From Candidatus Competibacteraceae bacterium (GTDB taxonomy: Bacteria; Pseudomonadota; Gammaproteobacteria; Competibacterales; Competibacteraceae): a stretch of DNA of 64,000 nt. The position numbers were made by a program, and so were the translations under genes. Where the stretch lies: assembly GCA_003989065.1 (NCBI GenBank), contig RXIW01000003.1:44040-108039 (forward strand), read 5' to 3'. Positions 8,401 to 18,597 of this stretch are shown here, in pieces. The first letter of the stretch is position 1. Every line of letters starts with the position of its first letter. The notes beneath the pieces were generated by a model. It had not been told where the DNA came from. It saw only the letters and a list, made by a program, of their open reading frames with translations, and did no database searches.

Positions 8401-8993
8401 GCGACATCAACATCCTGGTGCTGGACACCGAGGTGTATTCCAACACCGGCGGCCAGATGTCGAAATCGACCCCGCTGGGCGCCGTCGCCAAATTCGCCGC
8501 CGCTGGCAAGCAGATCGGCAAGAAGGACGTAGCCCTGCAGGCCATTTCCTACGGCAACGTGTTCGTGGCGCGGGTGGCGCTGGGGGCCAATCCGCAACAG
8601 ACCCTGCTGGCCTTCCGCGAAGCCGAAGCCTATCCAGGGCCATCGCTGATCCTGGCCTATAGCCACTGCATCGCCCACGGCATCAACATGCAGCGCGGCC
8701 TCGATCAACAGCATCTGGCGGTGGAAAGCGGGCACTGGCCGCTGGTCCGCTACAACCCGGCGGTGCGCGAATCCGGCGAGAACCCGTTCATCCTCGATTC
8801 GGGACGGCCGAAGATCCCGCTCAAGCAGTACGCCTACAACGAGGTGCGCTACAAGGTCCTGGCCCACACCAATCCCCAAGAGGCCGAGCATCTGATGGAG
8901 CTGGGCCAGCAGGCGATCAACCAGCGTTGGTCGGTCTACGAGGAAATGGCGGCCCGTGGTGGCGCGACATTCCAGCCGAAGTTCAAACCATAA
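5409..8993 (+). CDS. nifJ: Pyruvate:ferredoxin (flavodoxin) oxidoreductase, single-chain
   Basis: This homodimeric-type PFOR of 1,194 residues oxidises pyruvate and CoA to acetyl-CoA and CO2 with ferredoxin or flavodoxin as acceptor. Domain I begins at the N terminus (NEVCTIYPITPSS) and the CoA/domain III region lies in the middle. Ferredoxin motifs start at Cys698 (CIQCGNCSMVCP) and Cys754 (CTGCGLCVEVCP). CAGCGET at about 828 brings the proximal-cluster ligands, and the thiamine diphosphate motif runs from GDGWA (978) to NTGGQ (1012). The start at 5409 is preferred over an in-frame 5355 because GAGAAGAGAAG lies just before it and the family begins at this point. It lies 93 bases after the flavoprotein gene. 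It gives the cell an anaerobic, ferredoxin-yielding route to acetyl-CoA. Confidence 0.97.
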   Translation: MTERQVTTIDGNEAAAYVAYRVNEVCTIYPITPSSTMAELADQWAAEGIKNIWGTVPLVMEMQHEGGAAGAAHGALQTGALTTTFTASQGLMLMIPNMYKIAGELTSAVFHVAARSLATQGLSIFGDHQDVMAVRPTGFCMLASSSVQEAHDMALIAQAATLEARVPFIHFFDGFRTSHEVNKLTLLTDDEMRAMIRDDLVLAHRARALNPDRPFIRGTAQNPDVYFQSRETVNPFYAKVPEIVQAAMDKFAGITGRTYHLFDYFGDPQAERVIILMGSGTETARETAAHLNQHGERVGVVQIRLCQPLSAPDFLATLPASVKSIAVLERTKEPSASGEPLYLEIVNLLMEAHAAGTLPTPALPRIIGGRYGLSSKEFTPAMCKTVFDELRKNQPKNHFTVGIVDDVAHTSLDVDPSFDIESHKVVRAMFFGLGADGTVGANKNSIKIIGDDPEFFAQGYFVYDSKKSGSQTVSHLRFGPDPIRAPYLVQSANFIGVHQFNFLDRGDVLKRAAPGAVVLLNTSPHEPEEAWDRIPRPVQEEIIAKKLEIYGINAEKVARDNGMGTRINTIMQTCFFAISKVLPRDKAIDKIKYSIKKSYMRKGEEVVRKNFVAVDNTLVNLRQIAVPAQATSTRQLPPVVPAAAPAFVQNVTAMMMAGRGDELPVSALPIDGTYPSGTTKWEKRNISNFVPIWEPNICIQCGNCSMVCPHGVIRSKFYNEVGLADAPQAFKTAPIDARGFPEIRYTLQVYLEDCTGCGLCVEVCPAKSKEQANRKAINMAHKEPVLENERANITFFETLPEVDRGRVDFSTVRGVQFLPPLFEFSGACAGCGETPYLKLLSQLFGDRLLVANATGCSSIYGGNLPTTPWSVNSEGRGPAWSNSLFEDNAEFGLGFRLTADKHLTYAQELLRALAPQIGEDLVDDLINAEQVTETDVRRQRGRVAELKQRLKELPDPRVQHLLSIADQLVRRSVWIVGGDGWAYDIGSSGVDHVLASGRDINILVLDTEVYSNTGGQMSKSTPLGAVAKFAAAGKQIGKKDVALQAISYGNVFVARVALGANPQQTLLAFREAEAYPGPSLILAYSHCIAHGINMQRGLDQQHLAVESGHWPLVRYNPAVRESGENPFILDSGRPKIPLKQYAYNEVRYKVLAHTNPQEAEHLMELGQQAINQRWSVYEEMAARGGATFQPKFKP

Positions 8994-9068
8994 GGGCTCC
9001 TGGGGTCGCCGGTGGAGTCGCGCCGGCGGCGCCCGCCATCCAATCTCGCAGAAATCGAAGGAACCATC

Positions 9069-10070
9069 ATGGACTTACGAACCACCTACATGGGGATCGA
9101 GCTGCAACATCCCATCGTGGCATCGGCCTCACCGCTGTCCGCCAGCGTAGCCAACATCAAGCGTCTCGAAGACGCCGGCGCCTCGGCCGTGGTCATGTTC
9201 TCGCTGTTCGAAGAGCAGCTGCGCCACGAAAGCGCCTCGCTGGAATACCTGATGACCGCCGGCACCGAGAGCTTCGCCGAGTCGCTGAGTTATTTCCCGG
9301 AGATCGAGGACTACACAGTCGGTCCAGACAGTTATCTGGAATTGCTGCGGCAGGCGTCCAACGCGGTCGATATCCCGATCATCGGCAGTCTGAATGGAAT
9401 CACCAACACCGGCTGGATCGAGTATGCCCAGCTGATGCAGGAAGCGGGCGCCAAGGGCATCGAGCTGAACATCTACTACATCCCCGCCGACCTGACCACC
9501 AGCGGCCGCGAGGTCGAAGAGCGCTACATCGAGATCGTCAAGGCGGTCAAGGCGGCGGTGACGGTGCCGGTCGCGGTCAAGCTCAGCCCCTTCTTCAGCG
9601 CCATCGGCTCGATGGCCAAGGCGCTGGACGATGCCGGGGCCGACGGCCTGGTGCTGTTCAACCGCTTCTATCAGCCCGATTTCGATCTGGACACGCTGGA
9701 GGTCGCCCCGAACCTGCAATTGAGCGCGTCGGACGAAATTCGCCTGCCCCTGTTATGGATCGCGGTGCTGTACGGTAGGCTGCGGGCCTCGCTGGCAGCG
9801 ACCCGCGGCGTGCACACGCCAGTGGAAGTGGTCAAGTATCTGATGGCGGGCGCGGACGCGGTGATGACCACCTCGGCCCTGCTCAAGAACGGCATCGACT
9901 ATCTCACCACGCTGCGCGATGGCCTGAAAGCCTGGATGGAGATGCGCCATTACGACTCGGTGGCGCAGATGAAGGGCTCGATGAGCCAGCGCAACGTCGC
10001 CGACCCCACCGCCTTCGAACGCGCCAACTACATCAAGACCCTGGAAAGCTACCGGAGCGATTATAGCTAG
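9069..10070 (+). CDS. Dihydroorotate-dehydrogenase-like FMN protein of the PFOR operon
   Basis: The 333-residue TIM-barrel protein has the overall order of class 1 dihydroorotate dehydrogenases (GIELQHPIVASASPLS at the N terminus, then NGITNTGW, KLSPFF, GADGLVLFNRFY, and TGADAVMTTSALLKNG-like phosphate binding near the C terminus). The pyrD active-site region, normally N-SCPN with a catalytic Ser or Cys, reads ELNIYYIP here. It is therefore probably not a true PyrD; such proteins often sit beside nifJ and their substrate is unknown. The start at 9069 has AAGGA 8 bases upstream; an in-frame GTG at 9012 was rejected. It is the last gene of the operon, before a strong terminator. Confidence 0.85.
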   Translation: MDLRTTYMGIELQHPIVASASPLSASVANIKRLEDAGASAVVMFSLFEEQLRHESASLEYLMTAGTESFAESLSYFPEIEDYTVGPDSYLELLRQASNAVDIPIIGSLNGITNTGWIEYAQLMQEAGAKGIELNIYYIPADLTTSGREVEERYIEIVKAVKAAVTVPVAVKLSPFFSAIGSMAKALDDAGADGLVLFNRFYQPDFDLDTLEVAPNLQLSASDEIRLPLLWIAVLYGRLRASLAATRGVHTPVEVVKYLMAGADAVMTTSALLKNGIDYLTTLRDGLKAWMEMRHYDSVAQMKGSMSQRNVADPTAFERANYIKTLESYRSDYS

Positions 10071-10130
10071 GCGGCCATCGCCGATCCGGTGACTAGGTAA
10101 GGTTGATTGACCTCATCGCTTGGAGGTCCT

Positions 10131-10160
10131 AAAGGGATTGCAGGAGCAATCCCTTTTTTT
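10131..10160 (+). terminator. Rho-independent terminator of the PFOR operon
   Basis: AAAGGGATTGC (10131-10141) pairs perfectly with GCAATCCCTTT around the loop AGGA, and the T run ends at 10160. It lies 60 bases after the last gene. Confidence 0.92.
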
Positions 10161-10245
10161 ATGCGCTGCGGCAAAAGGCCGCACGCATTCACGTAGCAGC
10201 TTGCCCAGAGCGAATCGGTCATCCGTCGGGGTGGCAAACCGACGT

Positions 10246-10686
10246 TCAGCCGGCCACCGCGCCGGGCAACGGATGGCCGTCGTCGTCCAGCAGGATGTCC
10301 ACCCATTCGTCACGGGAAATCCGGCGCAAGTCGATGATCGACCAGGGAATCAGGATCATCGCCGCCAGAATCCAGGCGATGAGATGCCAGATCCAGCCGC
10401 CGCCGGGAATGAAGGTCCCGGCCGCGACGAAAAAGCCGGTGACCCCATAAAATCGGTAGGCAGCCTGTTGGGTGTAGTGACCCACCTTGGGATCGGGATG
10501 GTGCCGGTTCATGGCGTAAACCAGCATCGAAGCGCCAAACCAGAAGATCAGCAGGGGGAAAGGGATCAAAATCGCGATCAGGTTGCCGTAATTCATCAGA
10601 GCGGCCGCTCGTTTGGCGGACGAGGCGCGCGCCACCTTGCCGATGACGGTCTCTTCGCTTTGCTCCAATGGCTCCAGGATGTGCAT
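10246..10686 (-). CDS. Small membrane protein of unknown function
   Basis: The 146-residue protein starts with a soluble segment, then has hydrophobic stretches at about 34-55 (GNLIAILIPFPLLIFWFG), 78-100 and 98-118 (WIWHLIAWILAAMILIPWS), and ends with an acidic tail (RDEWVDILLDDDGHP). The charge pattern and length recall DUF4870-type or cytochrome-related small membrane proteins, but I do not recognise the family with confidence. It is a single gene, divergent from comF. Codon use is like its neighbours. Confidence 0.7.
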   Translation of the reverse strand: MHILEPLEQSEETVIGKVARASSAKRAAALMNYGNLIAILIPFPLLIFWFGASMLVYAMNRHHPDPKVGHYTQQAAYRFYGVTGFFVAAGTFIPGGGWIWHLIAWILAAMILIPWSIIDLRRISRDEWVDILLDDDGHPLPGAVAG

Positions 10687-10788
10687 GATCGAAATCCTTC
10701 AAGTGGGAAGCGGGCATGGTTGTTATCGTTCCCGTGCATGTTCGGAAACTCGCCCAACCTTGTCAATCGACGGGCGCAACCCGTGACC

Positions 10789-11505
10789 ATGGCCTGGCTG
10801 GACCGCCTGCAACGGGGTCTGTTGCCGCCTCTTTGCCTGTTGTGCGGCGCGACCGGCACTATGGGACGCGACCTGTGCGCGGCCTGCGACGCAGCCCTGC
10901 CACGCAACCTCGCCGCCTGTCCGCGTTGCGCCCTACCCCTGACGGGCGCTGTGGTCGGGCTTTGTCCCCACTGTCAGTCGCAACCTCCGCATTCGGCTCA
11001 AGGCTTTGATCGGGTATTCGCGCCATTCCGCTATCAACCGCCCATGGATTTCCTGATCCTTCAGCTGAAATTCGCAGGCCGGCTGAGCCACGCCCGCCTG
11101 TTGGGCGAATTGTTCGCCGCCACCCTAGCCGAACGCGGCCCGCCCCTGCCCGACGGCATCGTCCCGGTCCCCCTGCATCCCCTGCGCCTGCGGGAGCGCG
11201 GCTTCAACCAGGCACTGGAGCTAGCGCGCGCGACTGCCCGCCGCTTCCAGCTTCCGCTGTGGCCGCATGCCCTGCGGCGGGTGCGCCACACCCTCCCGCA
11301 AATCCGCCTGAACGCCCATGCCCGGCAATCCAATCCGCTGGGCGCTTTCGCCCTCGGGCAACCGCTTCGGGGAACACGAATCGCCCTGCTCGACGATGTC
11401 ATGACCACCGGCAGCACGGTCACCGAATGCGCCCGCATCCTGCGCGCCGGCGGCGCGACGGACATCGAGGTCTGGGTCATCGGCCGAGCGGGCAGCACAC
11501 TCTGA
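10789..11505 (+). CDS. comF: ComF family protein (phosphoribosyltransferase-like)
   Basis: The 238-residue protein has an N-terminal zinc-ribbon with CxxC pairs (CLLCGATG, CAACD, CPRCALPL, CPHCQ) and a C-terminal PRTase fold whose PRPP loop reads IALLDDVMTTGSTV. VPVPLHPLRLRERGFNQA is the second hallmark of ComF/GntX proteins. ComF takes part in natural DNA uptake in competent bacteria, probably in moving single-stranded DNA into the cytoplasm, and GntX homologues in carbon use. The start at 10789 is chosen at MAWLDRLQRG, where the family begins; an in-frame upstream ATG at 10738 is possible. In many gammaproteobacteria comF lies beside bioF/bioC genes, but here it is far from them. Confidence 0.92.
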   Translation: MAWLDRLQRGLLPPLCLLCGATGTMGRDLCAACDAALPRNLAACPRCALPLTGAVVGLCPHCQSQPPHSAQGFDRVFAPFRYQPPMDFLILQLKFAGRLSHARLLGELFAATLAERGPPLPDGIVPVPLHPLRLRERGFNQALELARATARRFQLPLWPHALRRVRHTLPQIRLNAHARQSNPLGAFALGQPLRGTRIALLDDVMTTGSTVTECARILRAGGATDIEVWVIGRAGSTL

Positions 11506-11646
11506 AGCGATCGCAAGCTGTTGCCACCGCGCGCGCTGCGCCCCACCCGCCAGCGCTAACGTAGCGGCTGCATGGAAAAAACTTTACCCTGCTTCCCTAG
11601 AATCTCGTAGAATGCCGCGCCAGTTCGCCCCGGCAATATTGGTGCC

Positions 11647-13788
11647 ATGAAAACCACGCTCCCCGCCTTCGATCAGGCCATCCGCTCCCACGACGACCTC
11701 CTCAAACGCCGAGGTCTGGTGATTTGGATCGGCGCCGAACCGACCTTCACCGATCGCCATTCCGAAGCAGCGGAATGGCTGTACGATGCGCTCGGCCCCA
11801 CCAAGGAAGCTAGCGCGCGCCGCATGTTGGCCGAGCTGCTCACCCAAGCTCCCGGGGCCGCGGTCCTGCGCACCCTAGGTCGGCAATACCCCAAGGAAGA
11901 CCAGCCACGCTGGAATCTGGGGCTTTACCGACGCCGTAACGATCAACCGGTCTGGTCTGGCCCGCCCGACCCCTTGCAGGTTGGCGAACCGCTTATCGCG
12001 TCGCCCGCCCTGCTGGAGGAATTCTGGGAGCGGCTGGCCCAGCGCCTCGGCGCGCGGAGCTGGACCGCTCTGCTATTTTCGGTCGAGACCCATCCCAGCC
12101 TGCGGATCGTGTTCCGCCGCGATCAACTGCCGCTGTTGGCCAATCCGGAACGGGACCCGCGCCTGGCGCGGCCCAGTCCCCACGGCCAGCCGATCCCGTC
12201 CAGCGGAATTCGCGACGAGCTGGCCGAACAGGGGACCTACCTGCTCGGCATCGACTGGCCCGATCCGCAGCGGGGACTGGACGACGTCGCCGTGCCGGTC
12301 GTGGAGCTGCCCGCCTGCGACGAGCCCGAGTTCTTCATGAGCCTGCTGGAGGCCATTAGCGAGGCGGCCCGCGATGTCGGACTGCCGGGCCTGGTGCTGA
12401 CCGGCTTTCCGCCACCAGTCGACGCCTCGGTCGCCTGGACCACGGTGACGCCGGACCCCGCCGTGGTCGAAGCCAACATGGCGCCGGCGCTAGACGCCAC
12501 CGAATTCCTGCGCGAGAGCCGCACGGGTTTCGCCGCCGCCGCCGCCGCCGGTCTGGCGCCCTATCGCTTGCACTACAACGGCCAGATCACCGATTCCGGG
12601 GGCGGCGGTCATCTGACCCTGGGCGGTCCCAATCCGGAAAGCAGTCCGTTTCTGGTCCAGCCGCAACTGCTTCCGGCCCTGTTGGACTACTTCAACCGCC
12701 ATCCCGCGTTGTCGTTCCTGTTCGCTGGCGACTTCGTCGGCAGTTTCGGCCAGTCGCCGCGTCCCGACGAACGCACCATCGACATCTTCGAAGAACTCGG
12801 ACTGGCGCTGGACCTGCTCAAGCGTCAGCGCAATCCGACCCCGGATCTGATCTGGCAAAGTCTGTCGCCCTTTCTGGCCGACCCGTCCGGCAACTCGCAC
12901 CGCACCGAAATCAACATCGAAAAACTGTGGAACCCCTGGCTCCCCGGTCGGGGGCAGTTGGGGCTGGTGGAATTCCGCGCCTTCCGCATGCCGCCCACAC
13001 CGGAGCGATTGACTGCCCTGGTCGTCCTGCTGCGCGCCATCGCCGCCATGCTGGCGCAAGCGCCGTACACCCCGAAGCTGGTCCATTGGGGCCGGACCTT
13101 GCACGATCGCTTCGCCCTGCCTTTCTATCTGCGCACCGACCTCTGGGAAGTGCTGGACGATCTGGCCAGCGCTGGGCTGGGACTGGGTCAGCCAGTGATG
13201 GAGGAATTGCTGGACGAAAGCTACCACTGGTTCGGCGAAGTGGAATTCTGCGGCTGCCGACTGACCGTTCGCCGGGCCATGGAGTTCTGGCCGTTGCTAG
13301 GCGACGCCTTCGCTCAGGAACACGGCGCCTCGCGGCTGGTAGACGCCAGCACCGCCCGACTGGAAGTCAGTCTGCGGGCCCGGCCCGGCATGGCGCAGGA
13401 AGCGTTGGCCGACTGCCAGTTGACCGTCAACGGCTACCTGCTGCCGCTGCGCCGGGAAGAAGAGATGGACGGAGAAACCTGGCTATACGGGCTACGCTAC
13501 CGCCGCTTCAAACCCTGGACCGGCCTGCATCCGACCCTGCAGGCGCAAGGCGCGATCGAGCTGGTCCTGAGCCACCCGCAATGGCCGGGCGCGCTACAGG
13601 TCACCTTGCACGAATGGCGACCACGGGGCGGCGGTTACGATGGCCTGCCCAGCGATCGGGAAGAGGCAGCAAAGCGACGGACCGAGCGTTTCGTGACCGA
13701 AGTCCTCGAAACCGCGCCGGCCACACCGCCACTGCAACCGCCGCCCGGTGCCATCACCCCCTACTGCTTCGACCTGCGTCGGCTGTAA
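11647..13788 (+). CDS. Stand-alone DUF2126 (putative amidoligase-type) protein
   Basis: The 713-residue protein matches the C-terminal part of the large transglutaminase-DUF2126 proteins. It has WIGAEPTFTD near residue 28, KEASARRMLAELL, GRQYPKEDQPRWNLG, a central HLTLGGPNPESSPFL, and the family hallmark HRTEINIEKLWNP followed by LGLVEFRAFRMPP. DUF2126 proteins are predicted peptide or amide ligases, usually made together with a transglutaminase-like domain and an alpha-E protein. Both partners are missing from this chain and its neighbours. Length fits an intact DUF2126 module, not a broken gene. No clear Shine-Dalgarno sequence precedes the ATG. Substrate and role are unknown. Confidence 0.8.
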   Translation: MKTTLPAFDQAIRSHDDLLKRRGLVIWIGAEPTFTDRHSEAAEWLYDALGPTKEASARRMLAELLTQAPGAAVLRTLGRQYPKEDQPRWNLGLYRRRNDQPVWSGPPDPLQVGEPLIASPALLEEFWERLAQRLGARSWTALLFSVETHPSLRIVFRRDQLPLLANPERDPRLARPSPHGQPIPSSGIRDELAEQGTYLLGIDWPDPQRGLDDVAVPVVELPACDEPEFFMSLLEAISEAARDVGLPGLVLTGFPPPVDASVAWTTVTPDPAVVEANMAPALDATEFLRESRTGFAAAAAAGLAPYRLHYNGQITDSGGGGHLTLGGPNPESSPFLVQPQLLPALLDYFNRHPALSFLFAGDFVGSFGQSPRPDERTIDIFEELGLALDLLKRQRNPTPDLIWQSLSPFLADPSGNSHRTEINIEKLWNPWLPGRGQLGLVEFRAFRMPPTPERLTALVVLLRAIAAMLAQAPYTPKLVHWGRTLHDRFALPFYLRTDLWEVLDDLASAGLGLGQPVMEELLDESYHWFGEVEFCGCRLTVRRAMEFWPLLGDAFAQEHGASRLVDASTARLEVSLRARPGMAQEALADCQLTVNGYLLPLRREEEMDGETWLYGLRYRRFKPWTGLHPTLQAQGAIELVLSHPQWPGALQVTLHEWRPRGGGYDGLPSDREEAAKRRTERFVTEVLETAPATPPLQPPPGAITPYCFDLRRL

Positions 13789-13990
13789 CCGCTCCGCATT
13801 GATCGACGCCGTGCGCTACGGCTGATCCTGGCGTCTTGCTTCGTTTCCCCGAACGAGGCGTCAGGGTCGCGCGCTGCCATGTTCGCCATGGAGACACTCG
13901 CTCGGCCATTAGCACTTCAATCTATCCCATCCCTGGGCGACAGGCGCATAATATTCGCTATTTCAATAAAAGCCCCAAGGAGCGTCTTGA

Positions 13991-15625
<1,635 letters not shown>

Positions 15626-15714
15626 TAGTGATCGCCTGATCGTTCCAGCTCCGGCCCGAGACGCCTCCAGGGATGGAGGAAGCTGCGTCTTGGCCGCTAT
15701 CCCACCTGCTGCAA

Positions 15715-15755
15715 CCACCGCCCGTCCACCAGGCACCCCGATGGGCGGGTGGTTT
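15715..15755 (+). terminator. Terminator-like hairpin between pgm and trpF
   Basis: CCACCGCCCGTC (15715-15726) pairs, with wobbles, with GATGGGCGGGTGG (15740-15752), followed by TTT. The stem is strong but the T run is short. It may end pgm transcription. It shows no Trp-rich leader peptide, so attenuation of the trp genes is not supported. Confidence 0.55.
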
Positions 15756-15862
15756 GGTCGTCCTTCGCGCGCAACTCCCTCTACAAACCGATCGAACTTC
15801 TGGTAATCTTTCTTATCCCACCGATTGCGTTTATCCCCTCAGCTCCCGCTTTCATGGCTCCG

Positions 15863-16495
15863 ATGTCCCGTACCCGCATCAAGATCTGTGGTATTACCCG
15901 TCCTGAAGATGGCGTAGCGGCGGCTGAGCTGGGCGCAGACGCAATCGGCCTGGTGTTTCATCCCGCCAGCGCCCGGTTCGTGACGCCGAATCAGGCGCGG
16001 CAGATCATTCGGGCGCTACCGCCCTTCGTCGTCACGGTGGGGCTGTTCATGAACGCCGAAGCCGCTGCGGTGCGGGCCGTGCTCGACCAGATCCCGCTGC
16101 AGCTGCTGCAGTTTCATGGCGACGAGGATCCCGACGATTGCGCCGACTTCGGCCTGCCCTATCTCAAGGCGGTGCCGATGGGTGCAGGGGCCGATATCGG
16201 CGGCTACGAGCGCCGTTTCGCGACCGCTGCCGGCCTGCTGCTGGACAGCCACGGCGGCGAACGCATGGGCGGAACCGGCCAGACATTCGACTGGAGCCGG
16301 ATTCCCACCGAGCGCCACAAGCCGCTCGTCCTGGCGGGCGGACTGCATCCTGGCAATGTCACTGAAGCTGTCCGCCGGGTGCGGCCCTATGCGGTGGATG
16401 TCAGCAGCGGAGTGGAAACGGCCAAGGGCGTCAAAAACGCCGCATTGATGCGTGCATTTATACGAGGTGTGAACGATTGTGAAAGCGACGCGTAA
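15863..16495 (+). CDS. trpF: Phosphoribosylanthranilate isomerase
   Basis: The 210-residue TIM barrel begins [16 protein letters not shown], the family signature with the catalytic-type Cys. It contains [56 protein letters not shown] and DVSSGVE, the last two being the phosphate-binding end. It catalyses the third step of tryptophan synthesis, an Amadori rearrangement. ATG 15863 is chosen because the family begins there; ATG 15854 and longer versions are possible and none has a clear ribosome site. Its last 17 bases overlap the trpB start, so translation is probably coupled. Confidence 0.95.
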   Translation: MSRTRIKICGITRPEDGVAAAELGADAIGLVFHPASARFVTPNQARQIIRALPPFVVTVGLFMNAEAAAVRAVLDQIPLQLLQFHGDEDPDDCADFGLPYLKAVPMGAGADIGGYERRFATAAGLLLDSHGGERMGGTGQTFDWSRIPTERHKPLVLAGGLHPGNVTEAVRRVRPYAVDVSSGVETAKGVKNAALMRAFIRGVNDCESDA

Positions 16496-17699
16496 CGAGG
16501 TGGATTTCAGTCAGTTTCCCGACAGCACCGGCCATTTCGGCCGCTTTGGGGGCCGGTTCGTCGCCGAGACCTTGATGGAAGCCTTGCTCGAGCTGGACCA
16601 GGCATGGCAAACCTATCGCAACGACCCTGCCTTCCTGACGGAACTGGACCAAGATCTCGCCTACTACGTCGGTCGGCCTTCCCCGCTCTACCATGCCGAA
16701 CGCTGGAGTCGGCGGCTGGGCGGTGCGCAGATCTATCTCAAGCGCGAGGACCTCAATCACACCGGCGCCCACAAGATTAACAACACCGTCGGCCAGGCCC
16801 TGCTGGCCAAGCGGATGGGCAAGACCCGCCTGATCGCCGAAACCGGGGCCGGTCAGCACGGCGTGGCCTCCGCCACGGTCGCCGCCCGGCTGGGCATGGA
16901 ATGCGTGGTCTACATGGGTTCCGAGGACATCCAGCGCCAAGCCCTGAACGTGTACCGGATGCGCCTGCTGGGCGCGACCGTGCAACCGGTGACCTCCGGT
17001 TCGCGCACGCTCAAGGACGCGCTCAACGAGGCCATGCGCGACTGGGTCGCCAACGTCGACAACACCTTCTACATGATCGGCACGGTGGCCGGCCCCCATC
17101 CCTATCCGCTGATGGTGCGCGAGTTTCAGGCGGTGATCGGTCGCGAAGCGCGCGAGCAGATGCTGGCCGCGCAGGGTTGCCTGCCTGATGCGCTGGTAGC
17201 CTGCGTCGGGGGCGGCTCCAACGCCATCGGTCTGTTCCACGCCTTCTTGAACGATGCCGACGTCGCCATCTACGGAGTCGAGGCAGCTGGTTCCGGCATC
17301 GAAACCGGACGTCATGCCGCCACACTGTGCGCCGGCCGGTCCGGCGTGCTGCATGGCAATCGGACTTATCTGCTGAACGACGACAACGGCCAGATCATCG
17401 AAACCCATTCGGTCTCGGCCGGGCTGGATTATCCCGGCGTCGGGCCAGAGCACTCCTGGCTGAAGGATATCGGCCGGGTGCAATACGTGGCCGTCACCGA
17501 CGCCGAAGCGATTCAGGGTTTCCACGACCTGACCCGCATCGAGGGCATCATTCCGGCGTTGGAAAGCAGCCACGCGCTGGCTTACGTCACCAAACTGGCC
17601 CCGACCATGCGTCCCGATCAGCGTATCGTGGTCAGCCTGTCCGGCCGCGGCGACAAGGACATCTACACCGTCGCTGCGCTGGAAGGCATTCAACTGTAA
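16479..17699 (+). CDS. trpB: Tryptophan synthase beta chain
   Basis: This 406-residue PLP enzyme condenses indole and serine to tryptophan. The PLP lysine is Lys99 in [12 protein letters not shown]. The substrate loop [12 protein letters not shown], the phosphate-binding loop [10 protein letters not shown] and the C-terminal [12 protein letters not shown] are all present. The start is GTG 16479, inside the trpF end; no ATG occurs at a suitable place. trpB and trpA lie 12 bases apart and their products form the alpha2-beta2 complex in the cytoplasm. Confidence 0.98.
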   Translation: MKATRNEVDFSQFPDSTGHFGRFGGRFVAETLMEALLELDQAWQTYRNDPAFLTELDQDLAYYVGRPSPLYHAERWSRRLGGAQIYLKREDLNHTGAHKINNTVGQALLAKRMGKTRLIAETGAGQHGVASATVAARLGMECVVYMGSEDIQRQALNVYRMRLLGATVQPVTSGSRTLKDALNEAMRDWVANVDNTFYMIGTVAGPHPYPLMVREFQAVIGREAREQMLAAQGCLPDALVACVGGGSNAIGLFHAFLNDADVAIYGVEAAGSGIETGRHAATLCAGRSGVLHGNRTYLLNDDNGQIIETHSVSAGLDYPGVGPEHSWLKDIGRVQYVAVTDAEAIQGFHDLTRIEGIIPALESSHALAYVTKLAPTMRPDQRIVVSLSGRGDKDIYTVAALEGIQL

Positions 17700-17711
17700 G
17701 AGTCTTGCCCC

Positions 17712-18563
17712 ATGAATCGCATTACCCGCCGTTTTCAGGAATTGCATCGCGCCGGTCGCAAGGCCCTGATCCCCTACATCACCGCCGGTGATCCGCACCC
17801 GGAAGCGACCGTGCCTATGTTGCACGCCCTGGTGCAGGCCGGCGCCGACATCATCGAGCTGGGCGTACCCTTTTCCGACCCGATGGCCGACGGCCCCGTC
17901 ATCCAGAAAGCCTGCGAGCGGGCGCTGGCGCACGGCATGTCGCTGCGCCGCGTGCTGGAACTGGTGGGCGAATTCCGCCAGACCGATCCGGAGACGCCCG
18001 TGGTGTTGATGGGCTATCTCAACCCGATCGAGAGCATGGGCTACACCGACTTCATCGCCGGCGCTCACGCCGCCGGGGTGGACGGCGTCCTGACCGTCGA
18101 TCTGCCGCCGGAAGAGGCCGCTGAGTTGATCGAGCCGCTCCAGGCCGTCGACATCGCGCCCATCTTCCTGCTGGCCCCCACCAGCTCCCCCGCGCGCATC
18201 CGGCGCACGGCCCGCATGGCGCACGGCTATCTCTACTACGTCTCGCTGAAAGGCGTGACCGGTTCGGCGGCGCTCAACCCAGCCGAAGTGGCCGAGAAGC
18301 TGGCCGAGATCCGCAGCTATACCGATTTGCCGCTGGGCGTCGGTTTCGGCATCAAGGACCCGGCAACCGCCGCCGCCATCGCACAAGTCGCCGACGCCGT
18401 AGTCGTGGGCAGCGCCCTGGTCAGCAAGATGGATGCGCTGGCCCAGGATCCCGAACGGATGTACCGCGAAGTCGCGGCTCTGCTCGCCGCCATGCGCCAG
18501 GCCATGGATCAGGGTCCGTCCCCGGAACCAAAAGCCGGCAGCCACAGCCCAACTACCCCATGA
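17712..18563 (+). CDS. trpA: Tryptophan synthase alpha chain
   Basis: This 283-residue TIM barrel cleaves indole-3-glycerol phosphate to indole and glyceraldehyde 3-phosphate. The catalytic residues Glu49 ([12 protein letters not shown]) and Asp60 (DPMADGP) are in place, with [12 protein letters not shown] and VGFGIKDP at the phosphate site. The last 15 or so residues ([16 protein letters not shown]) extend beyond the usual end. The gene follows trpB and lies 34 bases before accD. Confidence 0.98.
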   Translation: MNRITRRFQELHRAGRKALIPYITAGDPHPEATVPMLHALVQAGADIIELGVPFSDPMADGPVIQKACERALAHGMSLRRVLELVGEFRQTDPETPVVLMGYLNPIESMGYTDFIAGAHAAGVDGVLTVDLPPEEAAELIEPLQAVDIAPIFLLAPTSSPARIRRTARMAHGYLYYVSLKGVTGSAALNPAEVAEKLAEIRSYTDLPLGVGFGIKDPATAAAIAQVADAVVVGSALVSKMDALAQDPERMYREVAALLAAMRQAMDQGPSPEPKAGSHSPTTP

Positions 18564-18597
18564 TCGACTTCCCTAGCCCGACTTCACGACGCGCCTT

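Noticed and set aside
8927..9778. A 283-codon plus-strand frame overlapping the end of nifJ and the DHOD-like gene
   Set aside because: It is a frame-shifted shadow, Arg/Gly/His-rich, without a ribosome site, inside two well-supported genes.
15640..15862. trp attenuator upstream of trpF
   Set aside because: There is a hairpin, but no short frame with consecutive Trp codons and no alternative antiterminator stem.
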